This document shows positions 36,321 through 49,323 of a stretch of DNA of 64,000 nt, piece after piece. The notes beneath the pieces were generated by a model that had not been told where the DNA came from, did no database searches, and saw only the letters and a list, made by a program, of their open reading frames with translations. The stretch is from Lunularia cruciata (taxonomy: Eukaryota > Streptophyta > Marchantiopsida > Lunulariales > Lunulariaceae), in the NCBI GenBank assembly GCA_948567375.1, contig OX419762.1, positions 12,034,001 through 12,098,000 on the forward strand. The letters run 5' to 3'. The position numbers and the translations under genes were made by a program. How positions within the stretch are numbered: the first letter of the stretch is position 1; every line of letters begins with the position of its first letter.

Positions 36321-37943
36321 GGTGTGCGAAGAATTCATTTATGCAAAACCCGAAAGGGATTGTATGATTGTAAATACGGTTTGGTGAAATCAATCTGCAG
36401 ACCCCTTGCTCTTTCTCAAACACTTCTCCTAGTTGCTCTTACTGCCGGTGATGTTTCTCATCTCATCAGTCTTTCAACTGCCATTTCTTTTCCGGAAATT
36501 GCCCTACCTTCACTCCGTTACGAACGTGGATTGTGTAACAATCTATCGTTTTGGATTGAAGGGAAATCATCTAACTTTTACTTTAGAGTTTGTTGTCCAC
36601 AAATCGTCATACGAAGTTCATCTAACGTTAATTAAATTCGATGAAATATTGACCACTAGATATACACCATTCTTTCCCTCGACTGTGGCGGTGGAAAAGG
36701 TGGAAGAGATTTTACTTCATTAAACTGACTTCTGGTCGGGGCCCTAACCTAAATCTAGCGAAACTGGAGCTCGAAAAGCCTTCAACCTGGAACTTGCTCA
36801 GCCTATTTACTTGCTCATTTTCCCGCTGGAACCTTTTCCTTTGGTTCCGATTGGTATATACATTCGAGTTGATCTACATCTTTAGACCGAGTGGGGTGCA
36901 CTGTTTCACAACCTTACACAAGATGGCTATTTCGAGCACGACACATGGTATGTCGAATTCAAGAGTTGAAAGTGAGTGGGAATGACACGATTGGAAGAGA
37001 ACCACTATATTCGTGAGGAAAGTCCAGCGGTGATGGCACAGCATCCAGCCGCAGAGGAGAATAGTAGCAGTGTGTCGGCCCAGAATAGCGGGACCTTGGC
37101 AGTTCACTTGTCAGATCGTATATTTAGTAGGAGTCCTCGCCGCAGCAAAAGAGAAACCGTGAAGACAGTCAGGCCATCATCACGATTCTGAAAACCCTTT
37201 TGTGACAGTTTACAAGAGAAGTAGGCTGTCAGCTACAAAGCCGCAAGCAAGCGCGCAGGACACGGATTGTGCGGAGAGGAGCATCTACTTCTTACTTCTG
37301 ATAGAGCCACTTACTCTGCCCGCCCACCTGCTCCTTGATTACCTCATTAGCTTACTCCTCTCTGTTGAAAAAGTCCTGAGAAGCATTATGGTGGGGTTGC
37401 TGGGTATGGTCCCATGATTACTCCTAAATAGTGAGAAAAGGAACGTCCTTTACCATCTCATGATATTTACCTTTGGCAAAAGAGGTGCATTAGCTGGAAA
37501 TATAATTTCTAGAACATAACAGGGTTATCTTGAAGAAGTTTCATTTGTCAGGTTATATTAGTTAAGGAAATAGGCTCCAAAAGAATATTGAAACAACAAA
37601 TAAGAAGTTAGATTTTATACATCTTGATTTGCTTTTGAAAGAACAGAACAAGCCCATAATTAACAGCAACTTGCTCTCGTTGCTTTGCTGAGGACTTCAA
37701 CATCCACTTTCTGGTTTCCGCGTAATGAGAAGGTAAAAAAATGGTGATCCATTTTCTTGGTTTGATGATGAGGAATCTATCCCACACTAAGGAGGATTGG
37801 AACCAAAACAGCGAGTACATGCCTGATTATCTTAACTCCGCATTGAGTCTCTAAAAGGACGACGAGGTGTGGACGCGGATTCTGGCCTGGTGAAGGAATC
37901 AAATGGATATGTTGAGACATAAAGCTGTCCCTCGCAGGGCAAA

Positions 37944-38536
37944 ATGAATCGATTCAACTTGGTGGAGTTCGAGGAAAAGGACGGGAGGATTTTCAGATCG
38001 AGAACTGGCGCTAGGGTGTATGTGGACCAGCTTGCTAGACCTGCGAGGGCAATGATTCTCTCCCTAGTAGCAAAAAGAGGTAGAATATTGATGTCACTAC
38101 ACCTTGCCAGGTCAAATCCATCAATCGAACAAGGGAGTGATCACTCTATGGGTGGGTTTATGAAGTGGGTTTATGAAGTGGGTTTTACACCATCCAGTTT
38201 GGCCGTGCCTTTAATGGGTACGTATAAGCTGTTTTTTTCGTTTCTTTCCTGATCCGATTCCTTGCCGAGGACATGGAGGATATCGATGGAGCGGTACAGT
38301 GCAGTGGTGGCATGTTGAAAGGGACGAGCGGGCCAGAAAAGCTCTCGAGAGCAGACTGCAAATACTTGAAAGATAGATCTCGTGGTGATGCACCGATGAT
38401 GAAAGAATTAGTCGATGGCCATGACAAATGTCATTGTGTCGATTGCGATGAGCACACCCCTACAGTGCTTCTGCAGCCGGAACAACAGCTGAGGAAAGAT
38501 TGGCGAGAGTCGTTCACGAACGATCTTGTGATGTGA
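37944..38536 (+). other. Two consecutive unrecognised frames, possible small gene
   Basis: Frames 37944-38252 and 38273-38536 follow one another on the + strand with fairly balanced composition. The second (starts MEDIDGAVQCSGGMLKGT) is hydrophilic and contains CHCVDCDEHT. The first includes a 13-base direct repeat (GTGGGTTTATGAA twice near 38156-38181). I recognise no domain and could not find convincing splice sites joining them. They may be chance ORFs. Confidence 0.2.
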
Positions 38537-41500
38537 TGTAATCCCCTGTCGAAAGCCTCTCCCCGGCACCAGATTTACAAAGCGTCTGTAGGGGTGTAAA
38601 AATACCGATGCAACTACCGTACTATTTATCATGAGGGATGATGCCCCCCTGCTACTGCGTCTGCAGCAGTAACCGCAGCAGGAGCTTGGCTCGCATGGGG
38701 AGAAGCATCGGCCGATGAGATTAGTCGCCTGTTCAAACTTTATCACGCATTTCAATGATTTCAGATTTCAGATTTCCAGAGTCAAGATAGTTGTAAAAAG
38801 AGTACGGGTTTATGTGAGGTTATGTCCGTTATCCATCAAGCTTTAAGACTTTACAGAAGCCAGCTTCAGAGGAGTAAAGTGCAACGATGGCGGCACATAT
38901 AAATATAGCGCAAGAAGCAGAATCAAGCGAGCTATACAGTGCTCGAAGGACTAGCGCCAAACAATCTTTCTTACTGCAGGTTAGAATCATTTGTAAACAA
39001 CTAAACAGCTACTTTCTTACCTCGGCTTGAAACCGAATGCATGCCAATTGAAGGCCTCTCTCCAGAGCATCTATCTGTAGTTGACCAATCCTGTCCGCTT
39101 AACTATACATGTTACTCACAGAACAGATAGATTCACCATATAGTAGTCAAGTGTGAAACTCACAACTTCTTCTCTCCACCTTCACTAGCAGTCGTCTACT
39201 ATCTGCTGTTTCTCGCTTTTACCACTACCTAAACACCAATGCACAAAAAATCCACATTTACAGGCACACCACATGGCACGTATCGAATCGATGTCTCAAA
39301 TCGAGTTCCAGGTACCGCATGCAACGAACCTTCAGTGCGAGTACAGTGTACGTTGTCAGGGAGTGAGGCAGGTTCACAGCTTTTTTTATTACATACGTAT
39401 GGACGACTGACCGTTCATCGATCGAGGTCCCACTGCTGCTGTTGGCAGCCCCAGGAACAGTTTAATGGGAGTCGTAGTGGTAGTAGTAACCTTTCGTCTA
39501 GAACTGAATATTCATTTCTTACAAGACCGCCATGGTTAACCTCGGGCTCAGTGCATTCACTACTGGCTGGCAACAGTACAGGAAGGGGCTTTTCTTTCCT
39601 TTCTCTTCTACACACGCGAGAGGGATTGAAGTCTAAACTCCAAATCATCAAACCTCCTCCCAAAGATATAGTCGATACTACTACTACTACTACTAATACT
39701 ATTGGAGATGGGCGAAGAAGCTGAACTTTTTCCGATGGATGAACCTTCCTAGCAGGTGCAGAGGATGCGGGTGGTACCAGATAGGGTAGGATGGATGTGA
39801 TGCTCGGGCTAGCTAGATGCGTCCGCTCTCTGCGACTTCCGTCATCACCGAGGAGGAAGGGATGCATGCGGAAGGAGATTTTGGATAATGTCGAAGGCTA
39901 TGGAGTTTTCTGTCTCGGAGTGGATTCGGACTGAAAAGAAATGGAGGAAGGAGGGTCTCTCTCCTGGACACACAGAGGCGCAATTAACTGAGACCTCCCT
40001 TGGTCTTTGGGCAACCCGAAGAAAGACAGACAATGGTGGCGCGCCGCTGCAGAGGGAGGGAGGCTTGTTGTACAAGAGGTACGGTCAGAGAGAAGAAATG
40101 GAAGAGGTGGTGAAAATGAGAAGAACGATTGTGAATAGGACATGAAAGCACCAGGCAGGCAAGCAGGCAGCTACTACTACTACTACTACTGCTACTACCC
40201 AACTACTACAACGGACTTGATCTGAAGGCAGCAAGTAGTATGGGCTCTTGACTATGAAGGGAAAGAAGTGATCGAGTCATCTTACATGTCATCTTCGTTC
40301 ACTCACTGAGTAGTTTGAGTGAATATCTGCTGCTGATTCTGAAAATCCCAGCCAGGTGGACCGCATTAAGAGCACTTTGCATTGGATCTGCTGCTCCGCT
40401 GGGAACCTCAATGACATGAAATCAACTGATGCTCGCCCACATCAAACTGCGGGCCCCAGTTCCTTTTCCCCCTTTTTGGCGCATTGTCTGCTCTGCTGAT
40501 TGAAGTCGTTCTTGTTGTTTTTCTCCCCAACGAGCCTACGTCGCTCGTCCGATGACTCGACTCCGATTAACACCACATCGCTTGCATCTCATCCATTAGC
40601 AACATCAACAGCTCCCGTCCTCCAACCTATCAGATCATCTATATCCGTCAATTGTAGTCACCCCCCTCCACCCAGGTGATTGATACAGTACTACTACTAC
40701 TTCCAAAGTAACCAAACCAAGCCTCATCTGTCTTACCTTCTCATGACCCAGCAGCAGATCCCAATCTCAACTCTGGTAGGATGCCGAGGTGCCGAACTCT
40801 GCCTAACATTTATCCCCGTGTGAGGAAGCTCCTCAATTCCTGTAGGAGGTCAAGGCTCTAAAGTTACAACACCGAAATCTATCGTTTGAGCATTCATTTC
40901 ACCTGTACCGGTACTGACGAGTGGCAAGCTTTCCACTCCACTGCAGTCCAAATGGTTACTCTGCAAGTACTTCTCTGCGATCAGAACGGGACCTGGGAAT
41001 GGAGAGAAGGTTTACTGTTCATGGACCAAGGTAGTCAAGCGTACTAAAATCTCTCTATTTCCCTATCAACGACAACGATCGAGAAATGGAAGCCCACTGT
41101 ACTGCAACCAACTGCTGTTGCAGAAGTGAAACAGTGACCAACGGCGAAGAAAAAGGATCTTGAACATCTTCGTCAAGAGAACAGTGTGCTATCGTACAAC
41201 ACTTCATTCTGTGAGGTTCGCAGTTTGTAGCAGAGGTTTGTTTGCGGTTACTGCATCCCTCCTTTTGGTTGGCTCAAGCCGCCGTATATATAAATCCATT
41301 CAGTAAACTCCTTACGTACACCAGAGCAACTTTTTACACATACAGTATCATGAGCAAGCCTATTGGCTATTGGCACTGGCTCTAAGAGGATGGACAGTTG
41401 GGCGGACCGTTCTCCAGCAGAATTCAATACTTTCCGTGTACCAGACAGGCACTATTCCATGTGATTTGGTTCATCATTATATTTGATGATATGTGAGCAT

Positions 41501-42984
41501 CAGGTGTCCGATCTTGGCACCTCATGCGAGTTCAACTCCTCGAGAAAACCACCACTCGGGGTTGAGGTGAGGGGAGGTGATGTACAGATAGGCTTACTGC
41601 CCAGTTCAATAATGAACAGTGTTACCATGAAAATGTGAGGAGGAGCTGAGCACCACTGACTGACTTCACATCGCACATAAAGAGCTCGAGAAGATGAGGA
41701 TGAACTCCAAACTGTGGTGTTCTCTCCAGGCATACCTCTCTCCAGAAAGCCTAGAAACCTTTTCTCTTTCAGCTACTGGAAAAAGCAGACATACAAAGTG
41801 ACAAGATTTACTTTTAACCGTCAATTGAAAATTAGTCTCATGGTTATTCCCTCTGGGTAGTAGACTGGTGTCTATACCTTTCCAACGGATCTCTCTACAC
41901 GTTCTAGCTGGCCGACCATACCAGAGCTAGAGCAGAGAAAAAATGGCCAACTTGCAGCAGTGATTGATTAGTCATGCACAAGCCCGGACTTACCATATTA
42001 CTCTCTCAAGTACTACTACTACACCTATGGAAACATGAAAAGGAGGAGCAGAGAAGATTTTGCTACCATATAGAAGGTGAGAAGTTCAAGCATGTATGAT
42101 GACAAGGTCCTAACATGCACTACATCAAATCCAATTCCTCCAGTAGAAAGCTAGAAAGAAACAATGCGAGATGATTGCATTCTGTAAAGGCAGACCCTGT
42201 AGCTAGGTGCAGCATGCAGTACCCTAAGATGATACTCCTGGACAGTGGTACTCAAATATTTGTAAAGAGACAGGAAAAGGCATGGAAACTAGTCGGAGTC
42301 GTCCTCCACTGCCAAGTCTTCTCACAACTCACAACAAAGTATTACATGAAGTTTCCACCATGCACAATCACGAGTACTGGAGCCGAACAGCAGAAAGAGA
42401 GTAGTACTAGCTATAATAGTACCACTACAATAGTACAGGATTCTATCTAGATCCTGCTGCATACACCAAAGCATCCCCTTGAGCCTCAAAGCCGTACCAT
42501 AGCTGAAAAGATGAGGGGGAATGGTAGAATTCTTCAATAACTTGCGAGATAGAACATAAAATAAAGTGGATAGGATTTCACACTCACGAAGAGCATAGTT
42601 TCTTCCAAGTCCAACGGAAGTATTACCCAGCTCAGTATTTGAAACACGACATTCTCTATTCTCCTTCGAGTGACTTTATCCATCCTGGCAGGTTGCTGCT
42701 GCATTCAAAGAAGTCTCCTTCCTCCTCGCGGTTGGCATAGCCGACCTTCGCAGACGACTTTGCATGGATGTATAATCAAGACCCATATATTTATAATCCA
42801 CTGAGCATCCGTGGAACTGTGCCACTCTGGAATAGTTCCATGAGAGTTTACTGCCTATTTGCTCCCCGAGGACGTCTCACTTTAGGTACATTCTCACCTT
42901 GTCGATAAACATTAGGGCTTAAAACAAACCTCTTACTTTTCTAACCCTTAGCGGACCTTAACTCGTTCTCATCACATCGACCAC

Positions 42985-43018
42985 CCTCCCCTCCCCTCCC
43001 CTCCCCTCCCTCTCCCTC
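42985..43018 (-). repeat. CCCTC pentanucleotide tract, G-quadruplex-capable on the minus strand
   Basis: Several consecutive CCCTC units give, on the minus strand, five or more runs of three to four G separated by single A bases, the classic pattern for an intramolecular G-quadruplex. Confidence 0.75.
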
Positions 43019-45072
43019 TACATACATCGTGGGACCAAGAAAGCAGCCCAAGAGTTAAATGTTGCTTCTAAAGTTGGGCCCAGATGGAAGATCTGTAATA
43101 TCTCCTTTCTTGTTCCTTGTGTGTTCTTCTTCTAGTAGACAAAGCCTTTTTCGTTACCCAAACTCCATATATTCCATAGTTGGTTTCCTTTCTGATCTCC
43201 AACCGTTTGAAAGGAGCGAATTCAACCCTTAGAGTACTTGAAACATTTCAGTCAAGTTGACTGTTGAAGGATTCAAAGCTCTTTCTTTACATTCTCTCCC
43301 TTTGTCACCCATCTCTCACCCCAATGAAACTCCACCCGTCCTGGACATTCCATACCTAGTACTAACTCCTTCAATTGTGTTGATCAATCATACGAGGATG
43401 ATGACGCAATTAAATCCAAAAGGAGCTCAAACGATGAGCCCAGTCTCAGGATGATCACCTGATGATGGTGATCCAAACACGCAAATCAGCCACAACCGAT
43501 CAGGTGTGGATACAAAGATGTCGGAAAGGAATCAGAAAGATCAAAACCTGAATGCTGCATCTTTCAGCAACAACCGCTCGCTACTTTTGCTTGTCGCTCC
43601 TCCTCAACACTGAACACTTTTCGAATGCTCGTTTCCTACTCCTCAAGTGAAGGTGCTCATTGACAGGGAAGTTGACGTTTCCATGGAGTTAAGAGTATCA
43701 CCTGATCTTTTGACTTGGTTCGTCCTCTTCTCTAGCCTTGTAGAACTCGCAAGCTTTAGTCTTAGGTCAGATATGTAATAATCAAGCGAAGGAGATCACG
43801 TGGGATCGCAAAGCAAATAAACCAGTCTTCAAGATTCTTTCTCTACCACCACTAATTGAAATCGAGATTACTTCCTCTACGTTCATGTCTAGCAGAGTTG
43901 GAAATTAGGAGCAATTTATGAGACTAAGTACACAAACGTATAGAAGTGACTGCCACGCAATCAGTGTAGTAGTGTACATGTGGTATGTTAATAATGTATT
44001 ATTATACGGTAGACAACCAACGCTGAAAGTATGCACATGACTGATGGACGTTGAGAACTTCGTTGCCATATCTTTGTCCCTCCTCCCAAGCAAGAGCGAA
44101 GAGAAAAAGCAGTCTACTCATTCTTTCTTCGCTTGAAAATGATCAGGAAGATAAGATTAGAATGAACTAACATAAGAGGATAAACGTGTCAGAAGGGCAC
44201 AGAGGATCATATATTCACGCAACTAATTAACGAATGAATGGACCCAATAAAGAATTATAATGGGGGCTGGAGATTTGGCAGAATCTTCTCCCCTTCCTCG
44301 TCCTCCCTCCCCATGGAGACGAAGAACTAAATGGTATGGTGGTGAGGAAAGAAAAGCAAGCTCATCAATGGTAGACCAGAGTCAATTTTTGGCCACATCT
44401 GCTGTGAGGGAGACTCACATGCAAGGAGTTGATCATGTTTGTGTTGGCCAGTCCTAAAGCGTCGTAGTGACTACTAGTTCCTTCTTCTATTGGTGCAGCA
44501 GATCAATCCTCGGGCCCGCCCCAAGACAACTCCACTGCTGTGGTAGTAGTAGCAGTCTAAAAGCAGTCGAGGCTCCCACCCTAATGTTATGTCAAAAGTG
44601 CCAGAATGGAGCCTCCTGTGATCTCAGCCATGATTCCTCCCCCTCCATGTGAGCTGTTTATCCTCCCCTCCTCCATCTGCTACAACTATTACTACTACTC
44701 CCCTCTGCTCTAGTTCTTTACCTCGATCTGCGTGAGAATACTGTTCCATAGCTTTGCACAAAGTACACAACTCTCTCTCTCCCTCTCTCTCTCTTCTGCT
44801 TTTCCCCTTTCTTCTCCATTCCACCACTACAGTATCACGAGCAGCACCAGTTCGAGCAGCACCACCATATCATATGGCCCCACCCAATTTGATTCTCTCT
44901 CATTCAACCCATCCAAATCCAATGTGAGCTTTAAGAAGAGAGTTGTGTCCTTCTCTTTCCGATATGCACATACTGATCATTAGTTTACTCCATCTCCTCG
45001 CCTTTCCTCTCATCTCATCTCATCTCATTCATTCTTCTTTCCTTCTATACAGACATACGACCATCCCCAGAT

Positions 45073-45073
<1 letters not shown>

Positions 45074-45114
<41 letters not shown>

Positions 45115-45121
45115 TCTCTCC
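45074..45121 (+). repeat. (CT)n microsatellite
   Basis: About 48 bases of CT/TC dinucleotide with one CA interruption, within a pyrimidine-rich stretch that also includes 44770-44800. Confidence 0.9.
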
Positions 45122-48100
45122 TGTTGTACTTCCTCTCACCTTCTGTTGTGCATCCCCACCTCTCTGAGACACTGACCTTCCTTTCTTGAGCTGCTTGTTT
45201 GTTTTTGCTGGATGTCCCATGTACTATGGAGGGACCTCACATGGGCTGGAGAAATTGTCTTGCTCTTGTTGCTCTTGATGATTCTTGTCTGCAATGGACT
45301 TCTCAGATTAATCTACACCCACACAGATGTACTCATACATGTACCACATCTTTCCTTTACCAGAGCTCCATATCCTTATAATTGGATGCGTGATTGTGTC
45401 CTTTCACTTTCTTCTTTCTTCTGGCATTTCTACTCAGAATCCAGGTAAGAAAGCATACGTGGAGCTTGGCTATGGAGAACAAGTTGCAACCTGAATTTCA
45501 TGTAGATCATGTAACTACAAGAAAGATGAAATCAAATCAACCCCAAGTGGAGCTCCTCTTTGCAAGCACAAGGGGAAAAAAAAACTTCAGGTGTACTAAA
45601 GGCAGGGCCAACCAGCCTTATGTATTACTTTTTACCATTATGTCATTTTCTTTTGACTTTTGGTGCATTAATGCTACCTTGGATGGCTCGTATGAAACCA
45701 TATACATGTCAAAAACAAGATCTTTGATGGTCTCTATCACCTGGGATTCATTCAATGTGAAATGTTTTTCTGGTTACCAAGGTATAACGTCCGCTGGACC
45801 TCGATTTTTCCCATAAAGTTATGGCGAAAGAAGCCCCCTTATTGGCGTTTAATCTCAAAGCTCAATTTCAGGGCCAAGAAGGCATCTAATTCTGACAATC
45901 TGACCCAAATATATTTTATTATCATGTCCAACAAAAGCTTGTCAGGATAGGTGAAGCTACATTTTCGCTTGCCCCAATGCATCAGGTCGAGGTCCTACTA
46001 CTGTACAATCTACTCACTTGATGGAATCTCCTAAATTCTATACGTTGTACAAATGGCTATATATACTTTGGATTATATATTTATAACTTTATTTGTAATG
46101 TTATTTACTACAATGTTATTTGTAATTAATGTTATTTGTAATGTAATTTTATTGATTTTCATATATATTTTTGGCAATATATATTCCACATTTTCTTCCA
46201 ATGCAATGGTAAAACACACACACACACACAAATTTTAACGAACTAAGGAATCATAAGTTTAACATCAACTGTGAGCTTAATGAAATTGGATATACCAATT
46301 TTTGTTTATCTTTAACCTACAGATCATAGCATGTAAAACAAGAGGTTTTGATTTTCCAGGACATACATGCTATTGAAAAGTAGACCCCATTCCGTGCACA
46401 AAGTTAGAACTGGTAGCAGCCAGATAAGATCTTCCAGAAGGTAATCAGGATCTCTACTATATATGAAGAAAAAACACCTCACTGCAAACAAAACGATCCA
46501 GCTCAGTGCATACAGCTGAAATAAAAAAGAATCAAACAACCAACAACACAACTCTCTAAAAATCTGCACGCTAGAAGAATGAAATATATTCAATAGACTT
46601 TGTTTTTGGCAGTATATATATATTACTCGCAGGAGGACAGCACTTACCGTGTCCCGATTGAGACAAGAGTTACGATCCAAATTATCATTGAATGATCATT
46701 GCAATCTCTAACAAAAAGTACACACAAAGTCTGTGACTCTCAGCATCGAACCAGTACAAAAGTGGTTGGATATTTCCCCTATAGTGTTGTCCTCGTTTTA
46801 TTTAACCTGACTTCTATAGACAAAGAGAACATTAAGCTTTTTACTTAATCAGACTGATCTTTGGCCTCAAGACAACAACAACAACAACAGCATTTGGACG
46901 TTATTCTGCTTACCATGACCATATTGTAATGCACTGCCGCGTCCGTACTTATCCTTTTGAGTCCGACAGAATTTACCATTGTCAGTTAGATCTGTTTACG
47001 ATACATAAGAAATGGTACAATCAAAAGCTGAAGATAAGGGAAGAGAATGTTTCGTTTGTTTGAGATCAATCAACACCGCAAGATTGGAATCAACCATTCT
47101 TTTGCTTTTCGTTTCTCGCTTCCTTTGCTTTCTGAATTTTTTCCACATCTGCAGTAGTAGTGCATGTGCTACTCATGTACTTAGTTCTTCATAAACATAT
47201 AGATCCAGCGATGGAATAGATCTGTTATATCAGTTTGAAGATTTTCAGTAGACCCTCATACTGATTAGATTAACCTCGAGATGCGAGTGAAAGCAAGGGG
47301 CTGTTGGTTTGCTACGGTCGTGGGGTGTAAAGTCTCTAGGTTTGTTATTGAAGCACAAGTCATACGCATAATCTATGTGCATCTTAGAGAAGCCAGTCAC
47401 CCTTAAGCTAATAGCACTAGTGGTCTACATAATACGACAAACACCAAAATTATATGAAGACCAAGGACATGAAGTGAAGACAAAAGTTTAGGTGCGGGTG
47501 AGGTGCTCATGTGGCATCGATTCCCTTCTCCCTGTAGCAATTAACAAATCATTTTAATGAGCTCATTAGAAAATGGCCAGATGAACAAACATTGCGCCGA
47601 CCTTCTGAGCGACGCTGCAGTGCAACATTAAAGTAGGAACTCACTCCAGAAGTATGCTGTTTCTGCACCACGCCATTCTCTGCATAAACAGGCGATATGT
47701 TCTGAACTGAAGGTACAAAACTGTGGGGCTACCAAGAAGATGGACTGTCTTGAAGTCGTACCTCACACAAACCTATTTTTGAACTACGCTGGGTCTGACG
47801 CTCACTAAGTTATGGAACTCTCTATCTAAAACCATGAACTCATTACGTTCTCTTGATTGACGATACAGAACACAAGATGTACATATATGGGAATGTACTC
47901 AAGGGTGTAATGTGGCGATAAAACATCATTCTACAAACTGCAATTAGGTGATAATTCTCGTCAATGATTTGAAATCTGTATCCTCGTCAAGAGGCCCTCC
48001 TACGGGTTTCAAGAGCTTCTTTATACAGGCACAATTCAGACCAGTAACTTATAACCAAGCTTATAGACCGATATGAACTTGATTGTCCAGAGTTTGCTGG

Positions 48101-49323
48101 TGACTTCCTATACATATGTACTACGAGGTTCGCCGATCCAAGTTTGAATTTCATGATTGAAACAGCTGACTTCCAGCTACATCTTACCTCATTCTAGATC
48201 GTCTTCAGCTTCTGCAAACTCGGAAGATAAACATAAGAACCTTTGATCATAGTGTTAATCGAGTATATTACCAGGAAATTCCTCTAGAGATATCTCCTGT
48301 CTCTGGTTTACAGCACATCATTATTGCAATTATAGGTTGGTCATACCTTCTCATGTGTTATACACTGATGATAATTAGGTGACTGGGAGTGATTGACAAG
48401 GTAAATTCAGTGAAATTTGAGAACTATTAAACCGAATTTTAAGTTACTGATCTGAAAATCTAGATGGCGCTCATTTTTCCTTCTGACTATACAGCACAGA
48501 GAAAATGACCAGAGAGACTTTCATAGTTTCCTCCCATTGGGTAATCTTGTGGAGGAATTTGAATGACAAGAATGCAGGAGATTGGACCTATACTCATGCC
48601 TAGCTTCTTAGTATGACGGCTGTCCAATAGGGTGACAACATCGGATTCAGGCCAATCCTCTGCTTTCGACGACGCTCCCGTGTTGCCCACGTACTAGTCC
48701 TCATAGATGCCCGCCATAGACTGATCGAGTATCTGGTCACAAACATGAGAAGTCTTTACGCGACAGGAATATAGTTGTTGCTAGCCGACATGAGATACAG
48801 AAGTTCCCGATAACAGAAATGTACCAAAGCAGACCACAACCTTTATATTTTGTAGTACATGAGTAAGGAAAACTTAAGAGGAACCCTGAGCTAGAGCCCA
48901 CAAAACTCAAATCTTGGCAAACCAGATAGTATATTTCGAAGGAAGTGCACAATATTACGCATTTATTACACGAAAGACCAGAACCAAAGTGAGGACCGTG
49001 TAAACTCTTCTCGACTATTGCAATTCTTTAAGTCCTTGAAGAAACAAATGAGAGAACTTGACTTGAAACTATCAAGATGTTTTGTTTGTCAGAAAACCCA
49101 AGTGTACTGCAAAGATACCCTTCCATGTCGAACTGAAGTTTTTGAATCAAAGGAATCACATTTCCAAGCCCACGACACAAACTTCAGCTGTCACCTCTGT
49201 TATAACCTGCATGATACCCATCATATTCACAATGCAAGTTACCCGGCCACGACCTTGACGTTTGAACTTCAACTTAAAGTCCTTACGTTGAGATCATCGT
49301 GCCTTTAATTTCTGCCTGCCATT

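Larger units (their letters stand above)
36321..49323. other. 13-kb spacer between the AP2 gene and MMT, microsatellite-rich
   Basis: No recognisable gene on either strand. Simple repeats: TAC/CTA runs at 39675-39695 and 40171-40198, CCCTC pentamers at 42985-43018, CT runs at 44770-44800 and 45074-45121, AC run at 46213-46230, and CAA run at 46877-46897. A TATATATAAAT box-like sequence occurs near 41285. Frames of 80-160 codons (39239-39724, 39867-39415, 45394-45816, 46680-46324) are low-complexity or lack any known motif. Confidence 0.5.

Noticed and set aside
39239-40145. Overlapping frames of 72-161 codons on both strands
   Set aside because: They overlap one another, run through TAC/CTA triplet repeats and have no recognisable motif.
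41280-41300. TATATATAAAT box-like sequence (also TATAAATA at 10693)
   Set aside because: No ORF or other promoter feature follows within a reasonable distance, so AT-rich chance is the simpler reading.
46324-46680. 118-codon minus frame with hydrophobic stretches
   Set aside because: It is AT-rich with random hydrophobic composition, with no family motif or neighbouring exon.
49018-49308. 96-codon + strand frame next to the MMT stop codon
   Set aside because: It lies antisense to the probable MMT 3' untranslated region and shows no domain.
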